64,000 nt of DNA from Periplaneta americana (GCF_040183065.1 NC_091122.1:160933955-160997954), one strand, 5' to 3'; counted from the stretch's first letter, positions 32,573 to 43,442 are shown. The notes: generated from the letters alone by a model not told the origin. A program made the numbers and translations.

Positions 32573-32940
32573 GGTTTTTTCTTCCCCCAGAAAAATATGC
32601 TCTGTCCTGTCACAGGGGAGGTTAATGAAATCAAAGACGATGTTACCGTACCTGTTATCAGGAAAACATATCAAACCGGCCTGAACGCAAACCGTTACTT
32701 ATGGAAATGTTATGACTAGTTTCGAAAAGTCATGGGAACAGGTTTAGATTGATTACATAGTGATGAGTCTATACATTTTTACAGATATTTTGTTACCTGT
32801 TATCTTACCAGGAAAGTCGATCATACCAACATGGAGTGATCAGCAAAGGACATTAAGCACAAACAATTTTAAACGTTTTATGATAACTTTATAAAAGTTA
32901 AGGTCGACGGGTTTATAATGATTACAATTACAATGAGTTT
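32573..32940. other. No feature recognised
   Basis: A loose internal repeat (TTACCTGTTATC at about 32650 and 32795, followed by similar AGGAAA stretches) suggests a diverged tandem duplication of about 140 bp. No gene. Confidence 0.4.
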
Positions 32941-32949
32941 GTGTATGTA

Positions 32950-33345
32950 CAGTATTGGCAAAAAAAAAAAAAAAACCGGACCGACCCTTGTAGCTGATGT
33001 CAGAGCCCTGTTCACTCCAGAGCACGATAGACTGGTAACTATGACTTTCGTGGTTCGAATCCTTCCTGGGAAGAAAAGTTTTTTTCTTCCTTATTCAAGT
33101 TTATTCCCAATACTTTTCAATTGCTGGTAAAATTCATGTTCTGGGAATAATAAGTTAATTAAGTAGTAAAATGTCGCTGCAATAGAAAACTATTGGAAAT
33201 AAATTTGAATAGGGAACAAAAAAAGTTCCCTTCTCAGGCAGGATTCGAACCACGAAAGTCTTAGTTACCAGTCTATCGTGCTCTGGAGTGAACAAGGCTC
33301 TGAAATCAGCTACAAGGGTCGGTCCGGTTTTTTTTGTCACTACTG
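32950..33345. mobile_element. Tc1-like foldback MITE (396 bp), copy 2
   Basis: Ends match the element at 13512-13906 (CAGTAKTGRCAAAAAAAA, then CCGGACCGACCC). Here the inverted arms extend to about 170 bp each (32950-33124 and 33177-33345). Each arm contains a tRNA-like B box, GTGGTTCGAATCC, and a long oligo-A/T stretch. Flanks TA and TG suggest a decayed TA duplication. Confidence 0.7.
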
Positions 33346-33763
33346 TGCATATACAGGATGAGGTAGCATACCTCCCCATTTGGAAGGTATTGAACTCAAG
33401 AAAGAATTAAGATATGTACTTATATTTAAATATTATGGTAGAGTTTCTTATTATATGTCATTTCATTACAGATTTTGTGATACGTTTTAAGTCACTCCTT
33501 ATGTTTTAAATATAAGGCGCAATTCACACAGAGAAGACGTAGACACGACGCGGACATGACGTGAGCAAAGCATACTGAAGAGTCAAAAAACCTTGCGACA
33601 CTTGTGCGTCGCACAGCTTTCGTAATGTCTTCTTCAGGCGATGAGGATGCCCTGGCTCTCGTACAATTTGGTAATATTAAAAAACACTGATAAGATTTTG
33701 TGTGCACCCTTAGTGGTTTGAAAAAAGGAAGAATGTATGCCATATCTTATTTAATTCGTTTTA

Positions 33764-33958
33764 TTTGGCCCCGGTTCGGATGCCGGTCGGGACAAGTTAT
33801 CTGGTTTAGTTTTTTTCCGGTGTTTTCCCTCAATACGAGCAAATATTGGGTAACTTTCGGTGCTGGACCCCGACATCATTTCACTAGCATTATCACGTTC
33901 ATATCATTCAGAAGCTAAATAACCTGAGATGTTGATACAGCGTTGTAAAATAACCTAA
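33764..33958 (+). repeat. SINE S copy, diverged
   Basis: Head with CGGTTCGGATGCCGGTCGGG, then the CCCTCAATACGAGCAAATAT and GGACCCCGACATCATTTCAC core, ending AAATAACCT. The tRNA-like A box is truncated. An older copy than those at 8141 and 22956. Confidence 0.75.
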
Positions 33959-33971
33959 TAATTATTTTTAT

Positions 33972-34100
33972 TTGTTTCATTTATTTATTTATGCAAGTTT
34001 ATTTATTTATTTATTTATGCATTCATTTATTCAGTCATTCATTCATTCATTTATGCATTTATTTATGCACTTATTTATGCACGCATTTATTTATTTTTTT
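33972..34100. repeat. (TTTA)n/(TTCA)n simple repeat
   Basis: Mixed tetranucleotide tract. Read on the minus strand it is the AAAT-type tail of the LINE fragment that follows. Confidence 0.8.
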
Positions 34101-34650
34101 ATTCTGGTAGAGTTAAGGCCATGGGACCTTCTTTTCCACAGTACCAGAAGTGAAATACAGCCTATACATTGAAACAATAAAACGTAGTAATATTTATATA
34201 TAAAACCGTTACCATGCACATTAAGGAGCTTACATACTGTATAATAAAATATTGACTAAACATGATACATAATTATTTACAATTTATATCCTATTGCCAC
34301 TTTATAATAGGCCTAAATGACAATTTATACAAATACATAGAACAACCTATTAAATTCGGCTAACACTCAAAAATCAATTCCATGTAAAAGTATGTAATTT
34401 TAATTCTTAATTTAAATTGATTAACTGATCGGCAATCCCTGACATGACGAGGTAAAGAGTTACATAGGGGACAAACTGACATGGAGAAAGAGAATGAATT
34501 GAAAGAGGTACGGTGACGAGGAATAGATAATAAAGTCTTATGTTGATTCCGCAAAGTTGTAAGATATTCAAAGCGAGTTCTCAGATATTTTGGAGTAGAA
34601 GATGTGATGAAAGAATTGAACATGTATCCAGACCGTTTCCAGAAATTTGA
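34101..34650 (-). pseudogene. LINE 3' end (Jockey/CR1-type C-terminus)
   Basis: The minus-strand frame 34360-34623 reads SSTPKYLRTRFEYLTTLRNQ and later SVCPLCNSLPRHVRDC followed by SVNQFKLRIK, the C-terminal pattern (xxWNSLPxxxRxxxSxxxFKxxL) of Jockey/CR1-group reverse transcriptase proteins, with C in place of the usual W-N. Only about 88 residues of coding sequence, the 3' UTR and an AAAT-rich tail remain. Confidence 0.65.
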
Positions 34651-34663
34651 TTAATGTCCCACC

Positions 34664-34902
34664 ATATTAATGGTTAGAGCGTCTCGCCGCGAAACCAGGT
34701 GGCCCGGGTTCGATTCCCGGTCGGGGCAATTTACGTGGTTGAGGTTTTTTACGGGATTTTCCCTTAACCCAATATAAACAAATGCTGGGTAAATATCGGT
34801 GCTGGACCCCGGACTCATTTCACCGGTATTATCACCTTCACCTCATTCAGACGCTAAATAACCTAAAAAAGTATAAAGCGTTGTAAAATAATCTAAGAAA
34901 AT
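34664..34902 (+). repeat. SINE S copy with complete head
   Basis: The tRNA-like head GGTTAGAGCGTCTCGCCGCG and B box GGTTCGATTCCC are well preserved. The body follows through CCCTTAACCCAATATAAACA to AAATAACC and an A-rich end. A target duplication is not evident. Confidence 0.8.
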
Positions 34903-35179
34903 AAAAAATAAAATGTACAATACATTACACCACCTCTTCACAAATTGAATATCAAATTCAAAATCGTCGCGAATTTTCTTTCACAGTCAGACGCCACATG
35001 TCGCTTTCAAGGGCCACTCGTGACTCGAAAGAGACGAAGCGCTGACTTCGAAGTGGCGTGCCCCCATCCCGTCTTCTCTGTGTGCATTGATACATTTGTT
35101 TACATGAGAGAGACTGGAAAAGTCATCATGTCTCCGCCCCATGTCCGAGCCACGTCTTCTCTGTGTGAATTGCGCCTTA

Positions 35180-35890
35180 CACTACTCAGTTGACGACTAG
35201 CATTTCGAATGCATTCTTCCAAACTCTCTTGCAAGTTTTCACGTGGACAATACCAGTGTTTAAAGTGGCCAGTATGGGCCGGGTACACATACGAAACCTA
35301 GGAGTCAAGGCTACCGCTAATACCGCTAATAAGACTGACGAAATGTGAATTTAATATACCTTTCTAGAAAGTTACCGTCATCCCAAACGGTTGATTTTAT
35401 TTAGTTTACATTTAATTACATATTTTAATAGGTCTACGATGAAAATTTTTTTACATAGGTAATTTTATTGTAATGAAATTATCATACTTTTTTTATAGGG
35501 AGTGCCAACAACTCAGAGTTGCCAAGCTCTTGCATGTGAAAATCAGTATATGACTTCTGAAATTTCCGTAGATTAGGTATAAAAATCCTGAGATTTTGCG
35601 GCTCTGTTTATGCCGCTTTATTTCGGTGGAAATAGTACATAAATAACCACACTGACAAACTTTACAAAAGAAGTAACAACTGCCCTTCCTGCTCTTAGCA
35701 AGCCACTTAGGCCCAGATGTACGAACAGGGAATAAAGTCCTATTAAAATTAGTTACGAGATTACACGAGAAATGTGTTATACAAACTCGGTATGTATATA
35801 TGAAGTATGTGTGTATGTTTGTTGTGTTGTGTTGTGTTGTGTGTGTGTTTTTATTAACACTGCAATTGGTATATACTCGGTGGCAGTGAT
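35180..35890. other. No feature recognised
   Basis: Contains a short GTGTT repeat (35820-35850). The remainder is AT-rich and unassigned. Confidence 0.5.
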
Positions 35891-35893
35891 ATA

Positions 35894-36981
35894 CAGGGAC
35901 ATCATTTTATTTTTACTAACATTTTTAATATTAACTTGGCTATACCTTTGAATCAACGCCGTTTGCTCTCCCCTTCCACAACTGGAGTTCGATGATACTG
36001 GCGTAATATACAAACAAATCACTTTACTAGGTATAGGAGGGAAGAAAAGTAGTTCATCCATTTACGTAAACTAGGAAATATCGCGATTTTGAGTTTGATT
36101 ATTTTCATTAGGTTTTTGTTTAATCAAAGTACAGTACAGTATTAACAATGAGTGTTTTTACTCACGAACTGAGCTGTCCATGTGGACGTATTCATTATGC
36201 AGTGTATATTATACTGTCTACAGCACATTAGCGTACAATAACTTATAGAGAGTGAAGTTAAATTGAAAAATAATCATAATATGGATGTTTAAACACATTT
36301 TTGAAAATGTTGGCCGTTCATTTCTATACAGGCTTCAGTTCTAATGTGCATATTATCGCACTATAGACTATTGTACCTAATCCCAATTACCAGTTTCGTC
36401 CTTCGTACTAGTAACTCATGTTGAAATAATTCTGTACCTACTTTTTAAAAGAGTACCTTACGTATTGTAAATTCAATCTTCACTTCTGCCCTATCCGAAA
36501 AGATAAAATTACTCAGACATGCTATCTACTGTCCGTCCAAGTGGTTATGTCGAAGGGTCATAGAAAGGGAGGAAATCACGTGACCAGTTAATTACTTAAC
36601 GAGGCCCTTTTATTTAAATTATTTTAAACAGTTGTATAATATTACGTAGACGTCCAATTCCTAACAGAAATTAATGTTCTCAGAAAAGAGCTAAGACAGC
36701 GCAGACACTAGCTGGCGAATAAAAGGTGGTGGGGGAAACCGGGATGCGACGTAGGCAAATGGACGACAGTACCTGTGCGAAAATGATTCAATATTAAAAG
36801 CACTTTCGTCACTGGAAAGCGCGAACATATTTTTGGAACGTACTGTTTACTATGACTGTATATGCGGTCTTGGATCTGTGTGGAGGAAGGTTAAACTTCA
36901 TTAGTAGAAGGGGTGGGAGTAAAGTACATTCAAAAACTCAGGTACAATAAAAATTGAAGTAAAAATAAAATGATGTCCCTG
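35894..36981 (+). mobile_element. CAGGGACATC MITE, copy 2
   Basis: A 1088-bp complete copy with TA on both sides and inverted ends CAGGGACATCATTTTATTTT. Aligns along its length with 6492-7595 (opposite strand) and with the last unit of the array at 54624-57235. Confidence 0.85.
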
Positions 36982-37100
36982 TATAATAAATGAATTACAG
37001 CAATAAATACAATAATCACAGCAATGAATAACATAGATAAAGTAAACATAAAATTAATTATAATTATTAATAAGTAAATGCAATAAACATAGGACTATAA

Positions 37101-37229
37101 TGCTGGGTAACTTTCGGTGCTGGACCCCGGACTCATTTCACCGGCATTATCACCTTCATTTCATTCAGAATCTAAATAACCTAGATGTTGATACAGCGTC
37201 GTAAAATAACCCAATAAAATATAAAAAAA
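37101..37229 (+). repeat. SINE S, 5'-truncated, with 12-bp target duplication
   Basis: ATAGGACTATAA (37089-37100) recurs at 37230-37241. Only the 3' half (TGCTGGGTAACTTTCGGTGC onward) is present, ending in an A-rich tail. The target lies in the 3' region of the LINE at 37370-37630. Confidence 0.9.
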
Positions 37230-37369
37230 ATAGGACTATAAATAATGATTATGCTATAATAACGCCTACTATAAACAAAAGAATACCTAACTTGTATTTC
37301 TATTATACCCAAGTATTGCCAACTTAAGTAATTACAAGTCACCGTAATTAATTACATGTCCCAACTTAG

Positions 37370-37630
37370 ATAATTACACTGCACTTACAATTAAATAATC
37401 TTCTCAACCTTTCCTAAATGTGTTGATTTTGAGAAGACCACACTGAAAGATTGCCGCAGCTAATCTGTTCTAGTCTACTATTTTGCGGTTAACAAAGGAA
37501 AATTTTGCCACGTCCGATCTTTGTTTTCTGCATTTAAACTTCCTAATATGATCAGCCCTATAGTCCACTATTCGGAGGATATTTTCCGCATAAGCTATTC
37601 CATGCTTTTGGTCGCTGTTAAATTCTTATC
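37370..37630 (-). pseudogene. LINE C-terminal fragment
   Basis: The minus strand reads GIAYAENILRIVDYRADHIR, KCRKQRSDVAKFSFVNRKIV, D, a stop, then NRLAAAIFQCGLLKIN. The FVNRxxxDWNxLPAA pattern (the stop replaces the expected W codon) is the C-terminus of a CR1/Jockey-group LINE. 5' truncated. Confidence 0.55.
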
Positions 37631-38231
37631 TTGAGAATAAAATGGAGCGGTATTAGACATGAATCTCTGATACTGATTGTGAATTATTATACAGGATAAT
37701 ATATTTTTGAGAACCCGGGAACAAAAGAAAATAAGGCATAATAGACCTCATGTATTTACTTATTTATTATATATTATTTATTTAATAATATATCATGAAT
37801 AAAGCGCCACATGAAAGTAATCTGAAAGAGCAAAGCTGAGTAAAGCGATGAATTTTTGGCAAGATTTAGACTAAAAAAAATGAACACTGTTTTAAACATA
37901 TTGGAGTTAATCGATGACGATTTGGAATACATGACATACAAGTAAACATATTTCACATTATTATTGTAAATAAATGCGAATTTTTAACTAATTAAAATCA
38001 AATTTAAACAATACAAAATGAAATGGGTGCAGCATACACAAAGAATGGAACAAACCTTAGCCCATAAAATGATATTAAATTGCAGACAGGCAAGATTAAG
38101 GGTTGAGGCCGCTCATGCAGCAGATGGAGAGAATAATTTTGAGGGAACAGTGTATATAAAATATCAGCAGTACTTTGAATTCGTTAGATGCAAATATTTT
38201 GAATCCGTAATGAGTCAAAGCGCCCAACCAT

Positions 38232-38277
<46 letters not shown>

Positions 38278-38330
38278 AACGATAGGGCAGTTGGAGATCA
38301 TGGGTGGACTGATAGAAGGGAAACGGGAGA
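37631..38330. other. AT-rich DNA with a (GAT)n microsatellite
   Basis: (GAT)n lies at about 38233-38278. A 117-aa frame through it becomes poly-Met and I do not regard it as a gene. Confidence 0.6.
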
Positions 38331-38480
38331 GCTTTCTACACCTGACATTGTGTTCTGGGATGCCATATTAAGTTTCAGGTTATGTTAATCAATGTATGAA
38401 TAATGAAACTCGAATCTCTGTGACTTTTTACGTAAAGTCTTATCAACGATAAGTAAAACTTCGTTGATAATCTACACATT

Positions 38481-38512
38481 TATATAGTCTGGCAGTTCAG
38501 ACGTTTCAGAGA
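38481..38512 (+). promoter_or_regulatory. Candidate core promoter of peptide gene 2
   Basis: TATATAG (38481-38487) precedes GGCAGTTCAGAC (38491-38502) and a possible TCAGA initiator at 38508. The same elements with similar spacing occur upstream of gene 1. Upstream similarity extends back to the CTACACCTGACATTGTGTTC block at about 38336, matching about 5918. Confidence 0.45.
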
Positions 38513-38558
38513 CTTCTAAATAATTGGAAGCAGAAGATTGGCCAGGTCGTTAGCAGAC

Positions 38559-38810
38559 ATGATTGGCTCAGTCTGTGCTGTCATGTTACTAGTACAGTTA
38601 CTGACTGCGTCTACATATGGAACGAATATGATGTGCTGTAAAGACATGTGTTGCAAGCAGCGTAGAGGAATGATGTCCTTTTGTTCTATAGATAAAGAGT
38701 GCAAAAACAATGCTGAGTGTTATAAATATGTAAACGACAAATGCATGGGAACGTGTTCACCAACGGTATGTACTTCTAATTTTGAAATTCGATCCGTGTT
38801 TATTAAGTAA
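38559..38810 (+). CDS. Small secreted cysteine-rich peptide (gene 2), paralogue of gene 1
   Basis: The 83-aa product starts MIGSVCAVMLLVQLLTASTY, a signal peptide with the same pattern as gene 1. The ATG at 38559 is chosen from that alignment; the open frame extends 21 bp further 5' but without ATG. The mature part has ten cysteines (residues 26, 27, 31, 32, 42, 48, 54, 62, 66, 71). Those at 27, 32, 42, 48 and 54 align with gene 1, and the closing C-x3-C pair also matches after a three-residue insertion; extra CC doublets at 26/27 and 31/32 are specific to this copy. It should be secreted and disulfide-rich; function unknown. A GTATGT at 38767, over V70-C71, could be a splice donor, so the C-terminus is uncertain. 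AATAAA lies at 38884-38889. Confidence 0.65.
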   Translation: MIGSVCAVMLLVQLLTASTYGTNMMCCKDMCCKQRRGMMSFCSIDKECKNNAECYKYVNDKCMGTCSPTVCTSNFEIRSVFIK

Positions 38811-38883
38811 TTCTTGGTATATTGATTCATTACTATTCTTATCACAATATCGGTTCATTTTACCCATTATTTAAGCGATATTA

Positions 38884-38889
38884 AATAAA
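38884..38889 (+). terminator. Polyadenylation signal of peptide gene 2
   Basis: AATAAA 74 bp after the stop, a spacing similar to that of gene 1, and directly before a mariner-type foldback element. Confidence 0.5.
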
Positions 38890-38900
38890 TTTATGTTATA

Positions 38901-39205
38901 CAGGGTTAGTTAAAAGTCCCGCACCACCTAAATAACTTTTGAAGCATGTGGTTCAGTGACATGCAACTTGATATGTGGGGATAACCATATACTAAGAACT
39001 CAATAATGGCATTACCGAGTTTTTTATACTTTCGGTTAACCGGAAGTAACTCCAACTCTCTTATTTTAAATGGAACACCCAATATATATTTTTTTATTTT
39101 TGAATAAAGCTCATTAAGAACTTTTCAAAAATTACTCACACTTGATACTTCTGTTCAAATTCAGTGTTGCTAAGTCAAGAAAATAGAAAAGTGTATCGAA
39201 TATTA

Positions 39206-39240
<35 letters not shown>

Positions 39241-40498
39241 ATTTAAATATATACAGAATAAAGAATATAATTACAAACAAGAGAAATAGAAATAAAACAA
39301 TACAGTCAATATAAAAAGGAGATACAGTAGTATTGACGAAATTGCACTACCTAAATAACTTTTGAAGCATACGGTTCAGCGATATGAAACTTGGTATGTG
39401 AGGATAACCATATGCTAAGAACTCAATAATAGTATTACCGAGTTTTTTCTACTTCCGGTTTAACCGGAAGTAACTCCAAGTCTCTAATTTTAAATTAAAC
39501 ATCAAATATATTTTTTTATTTTTGAATAGTGCTCATTAAGAGCTTTTCAAAACGTACCCACACTCGATACTTCTGTACAAATTCGGTGTTGCTAAGTCAA
39601 GAAAACAGAAAAGTGTATCGAATATTAAAATAATAAAATATTCCTTCCTTAACAAAAACAAAACAAAGCTAGCTCACCTTCTAAATTATGTGCTCAAATT
39701 GGTAGCCCTCAGTTGGTTTACAATGTGTCACTCGATCATAGAAACCATTTAAGGAATGATTTAACCAGGCTTTAGGAATATCTTGCACCACTTCCATTTT
39801 TATTTAGCAACACTGAATTTGTACAGAAGTATTAAGTGTTGCTACTTTTTGAAAAGCTCTTAATGAAATTTATTCAAAAACAAAAGTATATATTGGGTGT
39901 TCCATTTAAAATAAGAGTTGGAGTTACTTTCGGTTAAACTGGAAGTAAAAAAAACTCGGTAATACTATTATTGAGTTCTTAGCATATGGTTATCCTCACA
40001 TACCAAGTTTCATATTACTGAACCGTATGCTTCAAAAGTTATTTAGGTAGTGCAATTTCGTCAATACTACTGTATCTCCTTTTTATATTGACTGTATTGT
40101 TTTATTTCTATTTCTCTTGTTTGTAATTATATTCTTTATTCTGTATATATTTAAATTTAAATAAATAAATAAATTTAAATAAATAAATAATTTTAATATT
40201 CGATACACTTTTCTGTTTTCTTGACTTAGCAACACTGAATTTGAACAGAAGTATCAAGTGTGAGTAATTTTTGAAAAGTTCTTAATGAGCTTTATTCAAA
40301 AATAAAAAAATATATAATGGGTGTTCCATTTAAAATAAGAGAGTTGGAGTTACTTCCGATTAACCGAAAGTATAAAAAACTTGGTAATACCATTATTGAG
40401 TTCTTAGTATATGGTTATCCCCACATACCAAGTTTCATGTCACTGAACCGCATGCTTCAAAAGTTATTTAGGTGGTGCGGGACTTTTAACTAACCCTG
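38901..40498. mobile_element. Palindromic mariner/Tc1-type derivative
   Basis: TA-flanked ends begin CAGGGTTAGTTAAAAGTCCC. Nearly the whole element is an inverted repeat: each arm holds an outer unit (about 38901-39210 and 40196-40498), an ATTT-rich spacer, and an inner unit starting from CACTACCTAAATAACTTTTG (39336-39640 and about 39800-40062). At the centre, minus strand, a transposase C-terminus remains. Related MITEs in this window are single units, so the four-unit symmetry is unusual. Confidence 0.8.
39680..39800 (-). pseudogene. Tc1/mariner transposase C-terminal remnant
   Basis: The minus strand reads EVVQDIPKAWLNHSLNGFYD then RVTHCKPTEGYQFEHII and stop. The pattern (IPxxxLxxxxxxFxxRVxxCxxxxGxxFEHLL) is the C-terminal end of many Tc1/mariner-group transposases. 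It identifies the parent of the palindromic element. The catalytic domain is gone. Confidence 0.65.
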
Positions 40499-40737
40499 TA
40501 TGTTATACAGTGTGTTGAAAGAACACTCAATACTTGGAGGGGGATGATACTATTAATAAAATCAGTAGTCTAGTAAATATGGTTCTAAAAGTAGCTAATA
40601 TCTCTCGAGATATGAGTACCTGTTAATTAACACTATAAGAGATGAGAAATTAAAAGAAGCATTCAATATGGTGAGGGGTGGTAGTATTAATTAAAAATAA
40701 AAGAAAAGTCTGATAAAAATGGGTCCTATAATTAATC

Positions 40738-41500
40738 TGTTATCCAATATGGTATAACTGGATGGGAAGATATTACAAAAACTGCTCTTCTTCCTCTAAT
40801 TATGTTGAAAAAACGTATTATCAAAATTTGTTTGAAAAGGCGACTGGATTACCCAACAAATTTGATCCATTCCGAATTGAATGTTTTTAGAATTGACCAA
40901 ATTTATAAATACTCTTTAATGAAATTCTATAATAAAAATAGAATGAAATTTATAGCTCAGCCACATGATCATAATACAAAACGAAATGAAATTCTTAAAT
41001 TAGTTGAACCTAAATGTTTCACAACTGCTGCTTTACTACACAGTACAAATTATGGTCCACGTCTATATATTCCATAATAAAATTTCATCCAAAATTGACT
41101 ACTTTAAGCAATGCAATTTTCAGATCCAGAATTAAAAAATTTGTATGACAGACTTCCCTGTATTTATATTATGTACCATGTATTGTAAAACAAGTTTATT
41201 TCTATCCTAAGTATATTTTTTCTATCTTATCTTGGTTACTATATTAACATGACCTGTACTAATTACACTACTAATAATAATTTAATATTAATCCACCAAT
41301 CTCAACATCGTCTCTTTTTTCACTCAGTTATTACTAGTATTATTATTTACTAAATTTATTATCGTCTTTATGTGATCTTTTTTCTTAAGTATTTTGTCTA
41401 TAAATTAGGCCTATGTATATCTATGTAAGGAACTGTCCCCGAACATGAGCTTTGCTCTTTCGGAGTATTTTAATGTAACGTTTTTATGTATATGTTATTA
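40738..41500 (+). pseudogene. CR1/Jockey-group LINE 3' end
   Basis: Coding resumes at GITGWEDITKTALLPLIMLK, then RIIKICLKRRLDYP and DQIYKYSLMKFYNKNRMKF, to a stop at 41077. This is the thumb to C-terminus of a CR1/Daphne-like LINE. A 400-bp 3' UTR containing CCCGAACATGAGCTTTGC leads to a (TAAA)n tail. The 5' part is missing. Confidence 0.7.
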
Positions 41501-41521
41501 TTAAATAAATAAATAAATAGA

Positions 41522-41592
<71 letters not shown>

Positions 41593-41594
41593 AT
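41497..41594. repeat. (AAAT)n microsatellite
   Basis: About 24 units forming the expanded tail of the preceding LINE. Confidence 0.95.
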
Positions 41595-41599
41595 TTTGT

Positions 41600-42406
41600 A
41601 TTAAACAAGTGGTTTGAAATTGGTAGTGTAAGAAAAGCGTGTCTTACAATATTAGCTTTTTGCTTGTATTTTATTGAGTGTACAGTATCATATCGGTAAT
41701 GCAGCAAACAAAAGAGCAACAAGATGTGCAATCATTATTGATCTCTGCAGTGAACAATATACAAGAAACAAGCAAAGAGCTCACATGAGAAGATATGCTG
41801 TTTTTACAATACCACTTTCAAAGCCCTTGTTTTGTACCAAATTTAATTTTAGCACCCATGTTTATTAGATGTTTTTCTTAGTTTGATTAATACTATACCT
41901 CTCAGAATACTGAATGTATTTTTCTTTAAATGGAAATCACATTGAGCATCACCTGTATTGTTTATCAACAAGTACTCATATCTGGGAAGATGTTAATTTT
42001 AGGATCAATCTCTATTAGATTTTGTTTTCTTCTTTTGATGAATACTATGAAGGTCATTGCAATGTACATTGTTTTTAACGTTGTAAAAAAATTAAAGATG
42101 GTGTATATATAGAGAAGCTGGTAGCAGTATCTGTACTTCAACCAACTGGAAATAATATTGCTCTTCTTTTCAGTTTTATTAAAGTAGTGAACAGATACGC
42201 TTACATAAGAGAAAGTAAATTTCCAGAGTGTCTTTAAACCCAATTGAGGCGATATACGGAAAAAGGGCACATAGTCCGACATGGCATTTAGAGAAAAATT
42301 CTTTTAAAGTTTTCAATCCGTTATTTTTATTGTTCTAGTTTTGATATCGCCGTCTGTTAAAAAAAAAAGAACAAAATACTGTTTTATTTATCCTCATCCA
42401 TAATAT

Positions 42407-42410
<4 letters not shown>
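41600..42410. other. No gene recognised
   Basis: AT-rich. CAATTGAGGCGATATACGGA at about 42241 recurs inverted near 44025 with more similarity around it (GGRCACATAG), which may mark the ends of a degraded element. Confidence 0.4.

Positions 42411-42460
<50 letters not shown>
42411..42460. repeat. (TA)n microsatellite
   Basis: About 25 TA units immediately next to the following 1-kb repeat. Confidence 0.95.
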
Positions 42461-42464
<4 letters not shown>

Positions 42465-43442
42465 GAACTGGTAATGGAAATTACGAGAAAACGGCTGAAC
42501 GGATTTTATTGAATGACTCCTCATTCTGAAGCTTGCAACCCGAAGATTTTCAGAAAAATAGTAGTTTTCAGTGAAATGTCAATTTTCCTACATAATTTTC
42601 GTATTTTCCAAAATCCATCTGTCGTCAGTTTTGAGAACTAATGGCTTTTCAGAATTAAACAAAACACACACACTACAATAAGCAATATTACACGAAGGCC
42701 ATGACCTCCAGGATTTCTGACATATTTACAGCAAATCATTGCAATTTCTGTGACATCATAATGACAACAATATGTTGATCTTCATTTGTGTGATTTTTAT
42801 AACATCTCTATAATTGGCTATTAAAAACTTTGACGACTTACTAAAATAATTTACAGGTCTGATTCTGTGGTGTGTATTTTTCTGAATAGAGCTGTGTACT
42901 GTGGATATTAATAACTACGAAACTTGAAGTAGTTTGATGACATTACCATTGAAAGTGAAATATTATTATAGTTAATGCCATGATGTATTTGTCACTAATA
43001 TTCATATTAATGATATAGCCGATTGATGATACGAAACTTAAACCTTTTGGGGTTATATAAGAAGACGTGGAGAATATCTTAAATTAGATCTTCATTTATA
43101 TAATTTACTGAGTGAACCGACGACAGTATATGTTACTGAAAACTAGAAAATTTACTTAAGTTAAAATTATTGTTACTAAAAATGAAATATTTTTATAGTT
43201 ATTAATCAAGTGGTGTGGGTCTTTTTCACGTATTTAATGGTGGTGTGGTGTGGATAGGCTCAAGAAAAAGTATTTGGCATAAAAAAAAACATTCAGAGAG
43301 AGAGTATGTATCATTATTATGGAAGCAAATAACTTTTAAAATGACTGGTAGGCCTATTCTTCATTGAAAATAAATCTGAAAAAAATTTATTTGAACTTAT
43401 AATGAACTTAGTTTGCAGCATTTGCTGCGCAAGCCACTAGTA
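42461..43442 (-). repeat. 1-kb interspersed repeat, family E2
   Basis: Minus-strand start ACTAGTGGCTTGCGCAGCAA and an end region with AAAATCCGTTCAGCCGTTTT, a motif shared with family E1 at 3280-3300. No coding frame. Same size class as E1 but otherwise dissimilar in sequence. Confidence 0.55.

Larger units (their letters stand above)
33516..35176. mobile_element. PIF/Harbinger remnant with nested LINE and SINEs
   Basis: Inverted ends GGCGCAATTCACACAGAGAA are flanked by TAA (33513-33515) and TTA (35177-35179). At 33625-33690 an ATG opens MSSSGDEDALALVQFG, the acidic start typical of Harbinger nucleases, then stops. Inside are two SINE S copies and a CR1/Jockey-type LINE end (33965-34650). Confidence 0.6.

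Noticed and set aside
35813-35850. GTGTT short tandem repeat as regulatory element
   Set aside because: A simple repeat with no associated gene.
38018-38371. 117-aa frame with a methionine run
   Set aside because: The run is a (GAT)n microsatellite, and the flanking residues match nothing that I recognise.
38538-38558. Upstream start for peptide gene 2
   Set aside because: The codon is TTG, and the paralogue aligns from the ATG at 38559.
41674-41868. 64-aa ORF after the (AAAT)n tract
   Set aside because: No motif, no conservation visible, and no promoter or splice evidence.
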